Source of the DNA: Klebsiella quasivariicola
Lineage (GTDB): Bacteria > Pseudomonadota > Gammaproteobacteria > Enterobacterales > Enterobacteriaceae
Direction of reading: 5' to 3'
Assembly: GCF_002269255.1 (NCBI RefSeq)
Contig: NZ_CP022823.1
Location: 2,790,001 to 2,854,000 of the forward strand
Length of the DNA: 64,000 nt
Shown: one piece after another, positions 1 through 8,623 of the stretch
How the letters are laid out: the number at the start of each line of letters is the position of its first letter
Position numbering within the stretch: position 1 is the stretch's first letter
Notes under the pieces: generated by a model
The model's input: the letters and a program-made list of their open reading frames with translations, nothing else
Databases searched by the model: none
Told to the model about the DNA's origin: nothing
Position numbers and translations under genes: made by a program

Positions 1-290
1 CATACCAGGCGGGCCAGATTCACGGTAACGCAACAGAAGGCGTCGGCACTGGCGGTCGGAAATACCCAGACGCTGCGCGGCCATCTGAGTAGTCAGCCGC
101 CGGTCAACAACGTCTTGAATGATTTTGAGTCGGTTGACTTCATCTAAAGTAAAAATGTCGCTGCATGATCCGTCATCAGAATCCTTTGATGGGGAACTTA
201 GGTCAGGCCAGATGTTACAACTTAACTGCTACGACATTTGTCAAAGCTAAGTTCAGATGTCCGGGGCAGGGCAAAGTTAAAATGTCCGTG
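1..290 (-). mobile_element. ISNCY-type IS remnant, copy 1 (transposase 5' end and IS end)
   Basis: On the minus strand this encodes the N-terminal helix-turn-helix region of a transposase (DEVNRLKIIQDVV..., then AAQRLGISDRL), cut by the window edge at base 1. It resembles ISNCY/IS1202-group elements such as ISKpn21, recalled rather than searched. Bases 1-238 match 3726-3963 almost exactly. Beyond 238 only this copy continues, with iterated motifs of the form GGACAT...AACTTNG (around 242-265 and 270-287) and a related motif at 145-156. These look like subterminal transposase-binding repeats, so this copy probably retains a true IS end near 290. The position usually holding the start methionine reads ATT here, so the fragment may be dead; whether the rest of the transposase lies to the left cannot be seen. 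Confidence 0.75.
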
Positions 291-366
291 ATATTTAAAA
301 TGATATCCTCAGCATTGTTTAACATTATGCAGTATTTGATTTTAATCCACATTTTCAGGGGCCTGA

Positions 367-1326
367 TTAATATACAGGCAAACCTTGAATATGAGCTTTG
401 TTTAGTTCCTCTGTTGATAAATTTAAGTTATTCATATTACCCAGACGTTCTATTGTGAGGTCAATGAATCGACGAACCCTCAGTGGTTGCGCGATACGGC
501 TTCCGTAATATAAAAATAAACTGTGAATATCAGCGATGTTATCTGTCAACAATGGAATAAGCTGACCAGACCGTATGTATTGCGCCGCCGTCGGCCCGGC
601 CACCTGCGCAATGACCTCGCCCATCAATACAGCATGTAACTCCAGCATCTCATCATTGGTCGACATGGCAGGGTTAACATGATGATCCTGCACATTGTCC
701 CCGGACTTCACTGTCCAGGGGATCAGGCGCCCGGTTGCGGCATGGCGAAACACGCTACACCGATGGGCACTGAGATCGTGCAGCGTTTTCGGTACGCCAT
801 ATTTACGCAAATAGGCTGGCGAAGCACAAATGATCAACTGTAGGGGGAACAAGCGACGGGCAATCAGCCCTTCCTGTGGTGAAACGCTGATACGAAAACC
901 GACATCCACTCGCTTCTCAACCCAGTTAGTTATCCCGTCATCAAGTTGCACATCGGGCTGAACTTCCGGGTAGAGGCGGCTGTATTCAATCAGCACGGGC
1001 TTAATAATCTGCTGAACAACTGAACGGGGACCGACGATACGTAACGGTCCGGCAAACTCCTCGCGGGTCTGTTGCACCGTCGCCAGCGCCTGTTGCAGCC
1101 CCATTAATGCAGGCTTTGCCGCTTCAAAGAAACGTTGTCCCTCCTCCGTTAATGACATATTTCGAGTGGTGCGGTGGAACAACCTCACCCCCAGATGCGT
1201 TTCCAGTTGTTTTAAGGCCTTGCTCGCCGCCTGGGGTGATATCTGCTGAGCATCTGCGGCTTTACTCAGGCTTCCCAGCTCAACTGTCCGGACAAATGTC
1301 GTCATAGAGCGCAATTCATTAATCAT
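367..1326 (-). CDS. LysR-family transcriptional regulator
   Basis: About 319 aa, the usual LysR length. The N-terminal winged helix-turn-helix (residues 1-60) is typical: ELRSMTTFVRTVELGSLSKA followed by ISPQAASKALKQLE and FHRTTR. An effector-binding domain follows from about residue 90. The ATG at 1326 is chosen; an in-frame GTG four codons upstream (1338) is possible, and neither has a strong ribosome site. It is divergent from the iron alcohol dehydrogenase at 1459, so it is inferred to regulate the dehydrogenase/SDR pair. The three genes sit between two IS remnants and are probably co-transferred cargo. The ligand is unknown. Confidence 0.88.
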   Translation of the reverse strand: MINELRSMTTFVRTVELGSLSKAADAQQISPQAASKALKQLETHLGVRLFHRTTRNMSLTEEGQRFFEAAKPALMGLQQALATVQQTREEFAGPLRIVGPRSVVQQIIKPVLIEYSRLYPEVQPDVQLDDGITNWVEKRVDVGFRISVSPQEGLIARRLFPLQLIICASPAYLRKYGVPKTLHDLSAHRCSVFRHAATGRLIPWTVKSGDNVQDHHVNPAMSTNDEMLELHAVLMGEVIAQVAGPTAAQYIRSGQLIPLLTDNIADIHSLFLYYGSRIAQPLRVRRFIDLTIERLGNMNNLNLSTEELNKAHIQGLPVY

Positions 1327-1338
1327 GGTCGCATCCAC

Positions 1339-1458
1339 TTATTTACATCATTTAGTTGTAACTGATTCACCCATTTGCTGTCTAGTTGGTTGCAAATCAT
1401 TTTCTTATAGTAGTGGCACTTCGCAAATATCGGGACTTAATTTCAGAGAGGCAGTGAG
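1339..1458. promoter_or_regulatory. Divergent regulator/dehydrogenase promoter region
   Basis: A 120-bp AT-rich gap between divergently transcribed LysR and iron-dehydrogenase genes. This is the standard place for a LysR operator (T-N11-A type) and for both promoters. A purine-rich GAGAGG just before 1459 can serve as ribosome site for the dehydrogenase. No operator can be assigned with confidence by eye. Confidence 0.4.
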
Positions 1459-2607
1459 ATGGATAACTTCAGTTTTTATAATCCGACCCGTATTGAGTTT
1501 GGCTCAGACAAAGAAAAGCTTATTGGCCAGATTCTGGCTGAACATAACGTCAAAAATGTCCTGCTGGCTTACGGCAGCGAGCGCATCAAACGCGATGGCT
1601 TGTTTGCGACGATTAGCCAGAACCTGACTCAGCATGGGATCCGCTATGTTGAGTTTGGCGGCATCGTCAGTAACCCGTTACTCTCAAAGGTCCGGGAAGG
1701 TATTCAGGTAGCGCGGGAGCATCAGGTTGATGCGGTGTTGAGCGTGGGCGGCGGTTCGGTGCTTGATAGCGCCAAATCCATTGCGGCAGGTACCTTGTAT
1801 GATGGGGATGTCTGGGATCTATTTATTGGCAAAGGGCAGATCAATGCGGCATTACCGGTGTTTTCGATTATGACGCTTGCGGCAACCGGGAGCGAAATGA
1901 ACAGCGGCGCTGTCATCACCAATGACGTCACCCGGGAGAAGTTTGCTCTTCACTCTGTACATACCTTTCCGAAGGTCTCTGTCGTCAATCCGGCGCTAAT
2001 GCAGTCCGTTTCCCGTGATTATCTGGTCTATTCCGCCGCCGACATTATCGCCCATTCGATTGAAGGCTATTTCACCGCAGCGGTACAACCAAAAATCCAG
2101 TCGCGTCTCGTTGAGACAGTGATTGCCACGGTGCTGGAGACAACAGAAATGTTGTTAAAAGATCCGGGAGATTACAACGCCCGTGCCGAATTTGCCTGGG
2201 CGTCCACGCTGGCGCTAAATGGGCTAACTTATGCCGGGACCTCGGGCTTCAGCTACCCTAACCACATGATTGAACACTCACTTTCGGCGTTGTTTAACGT
2301 CCCGCACGGGGCGGGATTGTCGGTGATCATGCCTGCGTGGATGAAGTGGTATCACAGCCAAAACCCGACACAGTTTGCGCGCTTTGCCCGGACGCTATTT
2401 GGTAAAGGAACCGCAGAAGAAGGCATTGCCGCGCTCGAAGCGTGGTTCGATAAAATTGGCACACCGACCCGTCTGTCACAGTTAGGCATTACAGAGGTCG
2501 ATATGCCAGCCATACTGGAAAATCTGAAAGGAAATACCCGCTGGTTTGGCCTGGCGGAGACCTATACTCAGGAAACACTGACCACCATTCTTAAGCTGGC
2601 GTTATAA
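1459..2607 (+). CDS. Iron-containing alcohol dehydrogenase (butanol dehydrogenase-like)
   Basis: A 382-aa group III Fe-ADH, expected to be a cytosolic NAD(P)H-dependent reductase of aldehydes or oxidase of alcohols. Visible features are the N-terminal beta strand FYNPTRIEFG, the nucleotide-binding GGGSVLDSAK (about 98-106), the ATGSEMNSGAVIT loop, and metal ligands matching the YqhD pattern: D195 and H199 (SAADIIAHSIE), H269 (NHMIEH) and H283 (VPHGAGLS). The ATG at 1459 follows a purine-rich ribosome site. The SDR gene at 2680 follows on the same strand after 72 bp, suggesting an operon that interconverts alcohol, aldehyde or keto intermediates. Substrate is not predictable. Cargo between IS remnants. 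Confidence 0.9.
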   Translation: MDNFSFYNPTRIEFGSDKEKLIGQILAEHNVKNVLLAYGSERIKRDGLFATISQNLTQHGIRYVEFGGIVSNPLLSKVREGIQVAREHQVDAVLSVGGGSVLDSAKSIAAGTLYDGDVWDLFIGKGQINAALPVFSIMTLAATGSEMNSGAVITNDVTREKFALHSVHTFPKVSVVNPALMQSVSRDYLVYSAADIIAHSIEGYFTAAVQPKIQSRLVETVIATVLETTEMLLKDPGDYNARAEFAWASTLALNGLTYAGTSGFSYPNHMIEHSLSALFNVPHGAGLSVIMPAWMKWYHSQNPTQFARFARTLFGKGTAEEGIAALEAWFDKIGTPTRLSQLGITEVDMPAILENLKGNTRWFGLAETYTQETLTTILKLAL

Positions 2608-2679
2608 CACTAAACCGCAAAGGTGTGCGCTGGCGAAAGAGAAAGGCGCACATTCGCCCATGACATTGAGGTATTTTGT

Positions 2680-3507
2680 ATGAAAGAAGTCATTGTTGTT
2701 ATTGGCAGTGGGGCCATTGCCCAAGCAATTGCGCGAAGAGTGGGTGTGGGTAAGCATATTTTGCTGGCAGATATCAAATCTGAAAATACCCAGGAAGCTG
2801 AAAACATCCTGTCCCGCGCCGGTTTCACGGTCAGTACAGCGATTGTCGATATTGCTTCCCGAAAATCCGTACAGGATCTAGTCGAGATAGCGACCCGGCA
2901 TGGCGAAATTAAAGGAGTCATCAACACGGCAGGCTTATCACCTTCGCAGGCCAAAGCTCAGGATATTCTGCGTGTGGATTTGTATGGGACAGCGGTGGTG
3001 TTTGAAGAGTTCGGTAAAGTCATTGCACCGGGGGGCTCCGCCGTGGTGATTGGCTCTCAGTCCAGCCATCGCCTGAAAATAGATGCGCTTTCACAAACAC
3101 AGGCTGATGAGTTAGCGACCCTGTCACCAGAGGCATTGTTGGAGCTTCCGCTGGTTAAAGGAATTGATGACAGCCTGTACGCCTATCAGATCTCTAAACG
3201 TGGGAATGCGCTGCGGGTAATGGCTGAGGCAGTAAAATGGGGGAAAAGAGGGGCCCGTATCAACTGTATCAGCGCAGGGATCGTTTTCACTCCTCTGGCA
3301 TATGATGAACTCACTAGTATTGAGCGTGGCGATTTTTACCGAAATATGCTTGAGAAATCACCCGCAGGGCGTGGCGGCACGCCGGATGAAATTGCGGCGT
3401 TAGCCGAATTTCTGTTCGGGCCTGCGGGGACATATATCAGCGGCAGCGATATTCTGATGGATGGTGGTGTTACGGCCTCTTATAAATATGGGGAGCTCAG
3501 ACCTTAA
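2680..3507 (+). CDS. SDR-family oxidoreductase
   Basis: A 275-aa short-chain dehydrogenase. The Rossmann start is slightly atypical (VVIGSGAIAQAIAR instead of the usual TGxxxGIG). It has the NTAG motif (VINTAGLS), a catalytic Ser region (VIGSQSS), the YxxxK pair (YQISKRG) and the C-terminal GSDILMDGG that marks classical SDRs. There is an insertion between the Ser and Tyr motifs (around the TLSPEALLELP stretch). ATG 2680 is preferred over the in-frame GTG at 2623 because it follows a GAGGTATTTT ribosome site and begins directly at the Rossmann strand. The stop lies at the junction with IS remnant copy 2. Function inferred: partner of the upstream iron dehydrogenase. Confidence 0.88.
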   Translation: MKEVIVVIGSGAIAQAIARRVGVGKHILLADIKSENTQEAENILSRAGFTVSTAIVDIASRKSVQDLVEIATRHGEIKGVINTAGLSPSQAKAQDILRVDLYGTAVVFEEFGKVIAPGGSAVVIGSQSSHRLKIDALSQTQADELATLSPEALLELPLVKGIDDSLYAYQISKRGNALRVMAEAVKWGKRGARINCISAGIVFTPLAYDELTSIERGDFYRNMLEKSPAGRGGTPDEIAALAEFLFGPAGTYISGSDILMDGGVTASYKYGELRP

Positions 3508-3963
3508 TTTGGAGCTCGTTGTTTGCGGGGGATCCAGAGACCGGCTTTGACCATGAGTGAACGGACAATCTCTTTGGACAGGTGAACATCGTGCAGTTCT
3601 GCGAGTTTCTCACACGCCAGCGTCGGCCGAAAGTCGGTATAGCGCTCGCGGATAATATTGAGCGCATACTGTGCAAGGCCATCAGGCCAGTGGTTATTGC
3701 TGGGTTTTCCTCGACGGCGGTTAGCCATACCAGGCGGGCCAGATTCACGGTAACGCAACAGAAGGCGTCGGCACAGGCGGTCGGAAATACCCAGACGCTG
3801 CGCGGCCATCTGATTAGTCAGCCGCCGGTCAACAACGTCTTGAATGATTTTGAGTCGGTTGACTTCATCTAAAGTAAAAAAGCCGCTGCATGATCCGTCA
3901 TCAGAATCCTTTGATGGGGAACTTAGTCCAGGCCAGATGTTACAACTTAACTGCTACGACATT
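3508..3963 (-). mobile_element. ISNCY-type IS remnant, copy 2 (truncated transposase)
   Basis: The minus strand encodes a transposase N-terminus (AAQRLGISDRLCRRLLLRYR, then GMANRRRGKPSNNHWPDGLA, ending IPRKQRAPN-stop). The family protein should continue for several hundred residues, so this is a fragment of about 110-130 residues. The reading frame stops at the junction with the SDR gene, where the heptamer GGAGCTC occurs at 3492-3498 and 3511-3517, a possible deletion microhomology. Bases 3726-3963 match 1-238, after which the copies diverge, so this copy also lacks the outer IS end. The start position reads TTT rather than ATG. Non-functional. Confidence 0.8.
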
Positions 3964-4704
3964 AGTGCGCATAATGTATATTATGTTAAATGCAATGTCG
4001 TACTCAATAACGTCATCTTTGATAGCTGCCTCTTCCCACATCAACACTATGACCGTCATTCCTTTCATGCACGTGAATGCTGCGCTATAAGGCAAAATGT
4101 TCGAGGTGATAAATCAAGCATGGCTTTTAACAATCACTTCGCCCACTACAGCCTGTTCTCGTACAGTAAAAGCCAGGGAAATTCATTCAGCCACACCTGC
4201 TGCTTGTACTGTCCGGCATATCTTACTGCTGTTGCATTTTCTGACCGAACGCGTCACGGGATGCCAGATGAAATGCTCATTTGATAGCGCGCCGCCTGCA
4301 GTGTGTATCAACCGGGCTTGATCAGCCACAGACGTGATTCTCAAAAAGACGCCAGCTTCGTTTCCGCACTCAAATGACGAGTGCCATCGCGACCATAAAC
4401 AGAACCGCCAGCTGAAGTTGAATGGTGTACTGAAGCCCAACGCAGCCGGCTTCCATGTTGACAGGCTCTGCCTCACCTCCCCCTTCCCTTGTATCTGGTG
4501 ATTAGCTACCACCAGGGAGCACCTGACTACAACATATCGCAATTCCGTTCATCGCCGAAAAAGCATAAATGCTCTCTCGGGCATTTATGCTTTTATATCG
4601 CGGTCAGAAAGATTTGTTATGTTTCATCTATGAATCATACTCGAGCCACTATTCATCCAGCTGAACTGCTTATACTTTTACAGATGAATACAACACACAG
4701 TGGA
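3964..4704. other. Gene-poor stretch next to IS remnant
   Basis: About 740 bp without a convincing gene. Overlapping short open frames exist on both strands, but none shows a family motif or a well-placed ribosome site. A 28-codon minus-strand frame beginning near 4459 (MEAGCVGLQYT..., hydrophobic end) is the only one resembling a small membrane peptide, and its ribosome site is poorly placed. The stretch holds a strong hairpin at 4559-4594. It is probably decayed sequence associated with IS activity. Confidence 0.4.
4559..4594. terminator. Bidirectional-looking Rho-independent terminator
   Basis: A perfect 14-bp inverted repeat (AAAAGCATAAATGC / GCATTTATGCTTTT) around an 8-nt loop, with A and T runs on both sides, so it could act in either direction. 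It lies 110 bp beyond the GAPDH stop on the minus strand and may end that transcript. Confidence 0.65.
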
Positions 4705-5715
4705 TTAGCTTTCACGCTTTGCCATCATCAATGCCAGATCAACGAGACGATTAGAGAATCCCCATTCATTGTCGTACCACGCCAGAATTTTGACCATATT
4801 ACCGCCAATCACCAGCGTTGATAGACCGTCGATAATCGACGAGCGTGGGTCTCCCTGGTAATCGCTGGAGACGAGCGGTTCATCGCTATAACCCAGGATC
4901 CCTTTCAGAGGTCCCGCTGCGGCGGCTTCGCGAAAAGCATTGTTCACCTCTTCGACCGTCACATCTCGCTCAAGCGTGACGGTGAGGTCAACAATGGACA
5001 CCACTGGCACAGGGACGCGTAGCGAGTATCCCGTTAAACGCCCATCCAGCTCAGGAATAACTTTACCCAGAGCCTTCGCTGCGCCGCTGGAGTAAGGCAC
5101 AATCGACAATGCGGCGGCGCGAGCCCCGCGCAGATCTTTTTCCGGCTGATCGTGCAGCGCCTGGCTGTTGGTGTAGGCATGGGTGGTGTTCATCAGACCA
5201 TGCTTAATACCGAAATGCTGGTGCAGGACCTGTGCAGCAGGTGCAAGACCATTGGTGGTGCAGCTTCCGTTGCTGATCACGTAGTGTTTATCCGGGGAGT
5301 AAAGGCTCTCATTAACGCCCATCACAATGGTTAAATCATCGTTTTTACCCGGGGCAGAGATAATCACGCGCTTGGCGCCACCGCTGTGGATATGTACAGC
5401 AGCCTTTTCACGGTCCGTGAATAATCCTGTAGCCTCAATAACGATGTCGACTTCACACTGACGCCACGGAATACTGGCCGGGTTGCGTTCACTGAATACG
5501 GTAATGGGTTTACCATCAACAACAAGCCCCCCTTCACCCGCGGTGACCTCTGCATCCAGCTTACCGAGAAGCGAGTCGTATTTCAGCAGATGCGCCAGCG
5601 TTTTGCTGTCCGTCAAATCGTTGATTGCCACAATTTGAATATCCGGATTATTCAGTGCTGCGCGCAGTACATTGCGTCCGATCCGGCCAAAACCGTTAAT
5701 ACCGACCTTTACCAT
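4705..5715 (-). CDS. Type I glyceraldehyde-3-phosphate dehydrogenase (non-GapA paralogue)
   Basis: 336 aa, full length. NAD-binding GINGFGRIGRNVLR at the N-terminus and D33 in AINDLTD indicate NAD preference. Catalytic C152 is present in SNGSCTTNGLAP, where the usual second Cys is Gly156. Catalytic H179 lies in NTTHAYTN, and the C-terminal WYDNEWGFSNRLVDL is classical. The segment AHLLKYDS resembles Gram-positive/GapB-type enzymes more than enterobacterial GapA, suggesting an accessory enzyme or acquired paralogue. The ribosome site AAGGAG precedes ATG 5715. The GlxA-like regulator lies 78 bp upstream on the same strand. No ArsJ exporter adjoins it, so an arsenate-linked role is not supported. 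Confidence 0.93.
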   Translation of the reverse strand: MVKVGINGFGRIGRNVLRAALNNPDIQIVAINDLTDSKTLAHLLKYDSLLGKLDAEVTAGEGGLVVDGKPITVFSERNPASIPWRQCEVDIVIEATGLFTDREKAAVHIHSGGAKRVIISAPGKNDDLTIVMGVNESLYSPDKHYVISNGSCTTNGLAPAAQVLHQHFGIKHGLMNTTHAYTNSQALHDQPEKDLRGARAAALSIVPYSSGAAKALGKVIPELDGRLTGYSLRVPVPVVSIVDLTVTLERDVTVEEVNNAFREAAAAGPLKGILGYSDEPLVSSDYQGDPRSSIIDGLSTLVIGGNMVKILAWYDNEWGFSNRLVDLALMMAKRES

Positions 5716-5793
5716 AATTAACTCCTTATCGATTATCGCTGGAGTCAGAGTAGGACGGACGGGTTATGGCGTAAATGACAAAAAAGGATCACT

Positions 5794-6774
5794 TTACGCC
5801 ATTTTGCGACAGTGAAATCGTTGACGATATTCACCTGGAGTGAGGTTAAGCTGTTTCTCAAACAAGCGTCGCAGGTTAATACTGCTGCCAAATCCCGTTT
5901 GCTCGGCGATACGATCCAGCGTCTCGTGAGTCTGCTCCAAACGCTGCCGCGCGGCGGCCAGGCGGGCTTCCGCGACGTACCGCGCTGGCGAAGCGCCGGT
6001 TTCCCGGGTAAAGACGCGGGTGAAATTTCGCGGACTCATGGCGACTTTTTCCGCCAGCTTATCTACGCTGAGGTCGGCGGTGAGGTTTTCGAGCAACCAC
6101 GCCAGCAGATCGTTAATCGGGCCCTGGGTGGCGGTCTGCTGAAGGTTATAGCGGCTAAACTGCAGCTGGCCTCCCGGGCGACGCAGATACATGACGAAGT
6201 CCTGGGCGATATCGCGCGCCAGGCTGAAGCCATAGTCTTCTTCAACCAGCGCCAGCGTAAGATCAAAGCCGGAACTGACCCCGCCAGAGGTCCAGATATG
6301 TTCGTCCTGAATATAGAGCGGCCCGCCCTCGATGCGGATCTGCGGGAATTCCGCCTGCATGGTTTCCAGCAGCTTCCAGTGGGTAGTGGCCCGTCTGCCG
6401 TCCAGCAGTCCGGTTTGCGCCAGCAGCATCGCACCGCCGCAAATGGAGACTATGCGGCGGGCATGGGGAGCGGCAAGGCGCAACCAGTCAACCACCGCCA
6501 TCCCCTCCTGCGGGTTTTGACCTCTGCCGGTAATCATGATGGTATCGAGGGGCTCGCGAGGGTCAATCTCATGCAGACGATGGTCGGCCAGCAGATTTAA
6601 ACCTGACTGACCATGGATAACCTGATGCGGTTGAGTTGTCGCTAGCTTGACCTGGTAGCAGATTTCCCGGGCACCTTCCGGGTGCAGGCGGTTGGCCTGC
6701 ATCAGAATGTCAGCAATACCGGCGGATTCAAACAGCATGCCGCCATCGGGTACAATAATAAGTATCTTTTTCAT
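5794..6774 (-). CDS. GlxA-family AraC-type regulator with DJ-1/PfpI domain
   Basis: 326 aa. The N-terminal DJ-1/PfpI-like domain (about 1-190) includes the nucleophile-elbow motif SICGGAMLLAQTG. The C-terminal AraC double helix-turn-helix (about 215-320) includes KLAEKVAMSPRNFTRVFTRE and RIAEQTGFGSSINLRRLFEK. This is the fusion seen in GlxA/FtrA-type regulators, which usually sense small metabolites. Start ATG 6774 has a CAGGAC ribosome site. It is cotranscribed with, or just upstream of, the GAPDH gene, which is the best candidate target. Ligand unknown. Confidence 0.9.
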   Translation of the reverse strand: MKKILIIVPDGGMLFESAGIADILMQANRLHPEGAREICYQVKLATTQPHQVIHGQSGLNLLADHRLHEIDPREPLDTIMITGRGQNPQEGMAVVDWLRLAAPHARRIVSICGGAMLLAQTGLLDGRRATTHWKLLETMQAEFPQIRIEGGPLYIQDEHIWTSGGVSSGFDLTLALVEEDYGFSLARDIAQDFVMYLRRPGGQLQFSRYNLQQTATQGPINDLLAWLLENLTADLSVDKLAEKVAMSPRNFTRVFTRETGASPARYVAEARLAAARQRLEQTHETLDRIAEQTGFGSSINLRRLFEKQLNLTPGEYRQRFHCRKMA

Positions 6775-7020
6775 GTCCTGAAAAGTAATCTTTTTACAGA
6801 ATAAGTCAACACGACAAACTCAAAGAATAAATTTTACAGTCGAAAGCACTGGATTCTGATGGATGTAAAAATCTGAAGGCTCGGAAAGAGTGGACACGAG
6901 GACCGCACCAGGTCTTCCGGCGCCGTTAACATCATGTCTCGTTTCTGGTTCCGTATCTGCCAAACAATGCCGACTCACTCAATGCTAACCCGACAAACCG
7001 CACGCCGCGCTTTCTCCGCC
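6775..7020. other. Intergenic region upstream of the GlxA-like gene
   Basis: About 245 bp between two minus-strand genes. It should contain the promoter of the GlxA-like/GAPDH unit. I see no coding motif or strong hairpin. Confidence 0.3.
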
Positions 7021-7806
7021 CTAAAATGTCCAGATGACAGCTGCTGTCAGTGCCGCCTCGTTACGTCGTAACACGATCGGGCTCTCATTTGCATGCTCCT
7101 CAAGCCAGGTATAGTCAGCACTGATAACCGTGCCCCAGTGGGCATCAAACTGGTGACTCCAGGTCAGACTGTTGTCTATGCCATAAAATCCCCCCGGTGC
7201 TGAATAGCGGCTATAACCTGAGCGCTGGCTCTGCTGCGGATCCACCCCATACCAGGTATTCAGGTAACGGTTGTCGCCAAACAGGGGCGCCGTCTGAAAG
7301 GCGACCGTGTCATGGTCAGTTTGTACAGGGAGCAACGTCAAGGATGCCTGATAGCTTACCCCTTGGCTGTCCGTTAAAGGCAGCGTCGCTTTACCTTCAA
7401 CACTGAGCCACGAAAGCGCCTGCCAGCCGACGGCAAGGGCCGTGTTCAGGGAGGCGTCAATGTCTCCCATCCCTTTCAGATTATTTGCCCCTGCCCGCCA
7501 GCTGGCATTTTTATCCGCCCTTCCCAGATCGTATCCCAGCGTATGTTCGAAGTACCAGCCGCTGGCGTTCTGCAGGTCATATCCCCCCCCTTTCTGCGTA
7601 TCAATAAAAAATGCGCCGTTACGCCCCTGAAGTACAGGAACCACCTGCCATACCTGCTTGTCTGAACCTGAATATCGCGGAGTGTAGTGGCCTCCCAGCC
7701 CAATGGTGAAGGTGCCGGAGGAAGTGTCATCATTTGCTTGTACGCAGGATGTCATGGCCGTCAAAAGCGGTACGGTCATATACAGGGCTTTTTTTATCGC
7801 TATCAT
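7021..7806 (-). CDS. MipA/OmpV-family outer-membrane protein
   Basis: 261 aa. A signal peptide (MIAIKKALYMTVPLLTAMTS, cleavage after about VQA) precedes a MipA/OmpV beta-barrel with typical phrases: GLGGHYTPRYSGSDKQ, GGGYDLQNASGWYFEHTLGYDLG, and a C-terminal aromatic F. ATG 7806 is chosen because GGAGAACAGT lies just upstream; a longer frame begins at 7854. The family is known as murein-synthesis scaffold or envelope-stress proteins often controlled by an adjacent two-component system. It is divergent from the response regulator at 7931, which is the likely controller. Confidence 0.88.
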   Translation of the reverse strand: MIAIKKALYMTVPLLTAMTSCVQANDDTSSGTFTIGLGGHYTPRYSGSDKQVWQVVPVLQGRNGAFFIDTQKGGGYDLQNASGWYFEHTLGYDLGRADKNASWRAGANNLKGMGDIDASLNTALAVGWQALSWLSVEGKATLPLTDSQGVSYQASLTLLPVQTDHDTVAFQTAPLFGDNRYLNTWYGVDPQQSQRSGYSRYSAPGGFYGIDNSLTWSHQFDAHWGTVISADYTWLEEHANESPIVLRRNEAALTAAVIWTF

Positions 7807-7930
7807 ACTGTTCTCCTCACAGACGCCGGCTTCTCCTGAGGCAGGTGCCGCCACAAAATGTTGGCGCAGTATGATTTGGCAAAATCAATGAATCGTCGGG
7901 ATAGTGTTAAGAAACGGTCAAGGTGAATGG

Positions 7931-8623
7931 ATGTTGTCCAGAAGAGTGCTGATTATTGAAGATGACGCCGATGCGGCTGGCGTGCTCGAAGCCTATTTAC
8001 GCCGTGAAAATTACGATGTCGTCATTACCGGAGATGGTCTTTCCGGGCTGGATATGGCGCACCGGTGGAAACCCGATCTGATCCTGCTGGATGTGATGCT
8101 TCCGGGGCTTAACGGCACCGAAGTCCTGGCTGGCCTGCGCCGTAAAAATGATGTTCCGGTGATCATGGTCACCGCCATGGGAGATACTCCCGATCGTATT
8201 GGCGCCTTGCGCTATGGCGCTGATGATTATGTTGTTAAGCCTTACCATCCGGGAGAAGTTGTGGCTCGGGTGCAGGCGGTACTGCGCCGCAGCAATCAAA
8301 CAGAAACAAAGGAAGAGATCCTTCGCTGGCAATCGCTCGAAGTGGATGTTACGGCCATCGTGGCGAGCATTGTCGACGGGACCACACCGCGGACGTTGGA
8401 TCTGACCCCAACCGAATTTTCACTACTGACCACGCTTATGCGCTCTCCTTCACGCCCTTTTTCCCGCCAGCATTTACTTGAGCACTGCTTGCCGGAAAGT
8501 GAAGCCCTGGAGCGCGTGGTGGATACCCATATTTATAACCTGCGTAAAAAACTCGAGGCGGCGGGTATTTCCGGCGTGCTGGTTAACGTTCGCGGCGTAG
8601 GCTACAGGTTCAGACAACCATGA
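7931..8623 (+). CDS. OmpR-family response regulator
   Basis: 230 aa. The receiver domain (1-120) has acidic pocket EDDAD, phosphoacceptor Asp in LILLDVMLPG, the TAMGD Thr and the KPYHPGE Lys. The C-terminal winged helix (about 130-228) ends VDTHIYNLRKKLE...VRGVGYRF. ATG 7931 fits the family start (RRVLIIEDD) and has a ribosome site (AAGGTGAATGG); an in-frame GTG at 7904 is less likely. The stop overlaps the kinase start (ATGA), so the two are translationally coupled. Similar in layout to BaeR. Expected to control the divergent MipA/OmpV gene and the downstream RND pump. Confidence 0.93.
   Translation: MLSRRVLIIEDDADAAGVLEAYLRRENYDVVITGDGLSGLDMAHRWKPDLILLDVMLPGLNGTEVLAGLRRKNDVPVIMVTAMGDTPDRIGALRYGADDYVVKPYHPGEVVARVQAVLRRSNQTETKEEILRWQSLEVDVTAIVASIVDGTTPRTLDLTPTEFSLLTTLMRSPSRPFSRQHLLEHCLPESEALERVVDTHIYNLRKKLEAAGISGVLVNVRGVGYRFRQP

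Noticed and set aside
4705..5715. GAPDH considered part of an arsenate-resistance (gapdh-arsJ) operon
   Set aside because: No ArsJ, ArsR or other ars gene adjoins; the neighbour is a GlxA-like regulator.
5812..6600. Plus-strand 262-codon open frame opposite the GlxA-like gene
   Set aside because: It is a shadow of the minus-strand regulator, has no ribosome site or family motif, and its counterpart shows clear domains.
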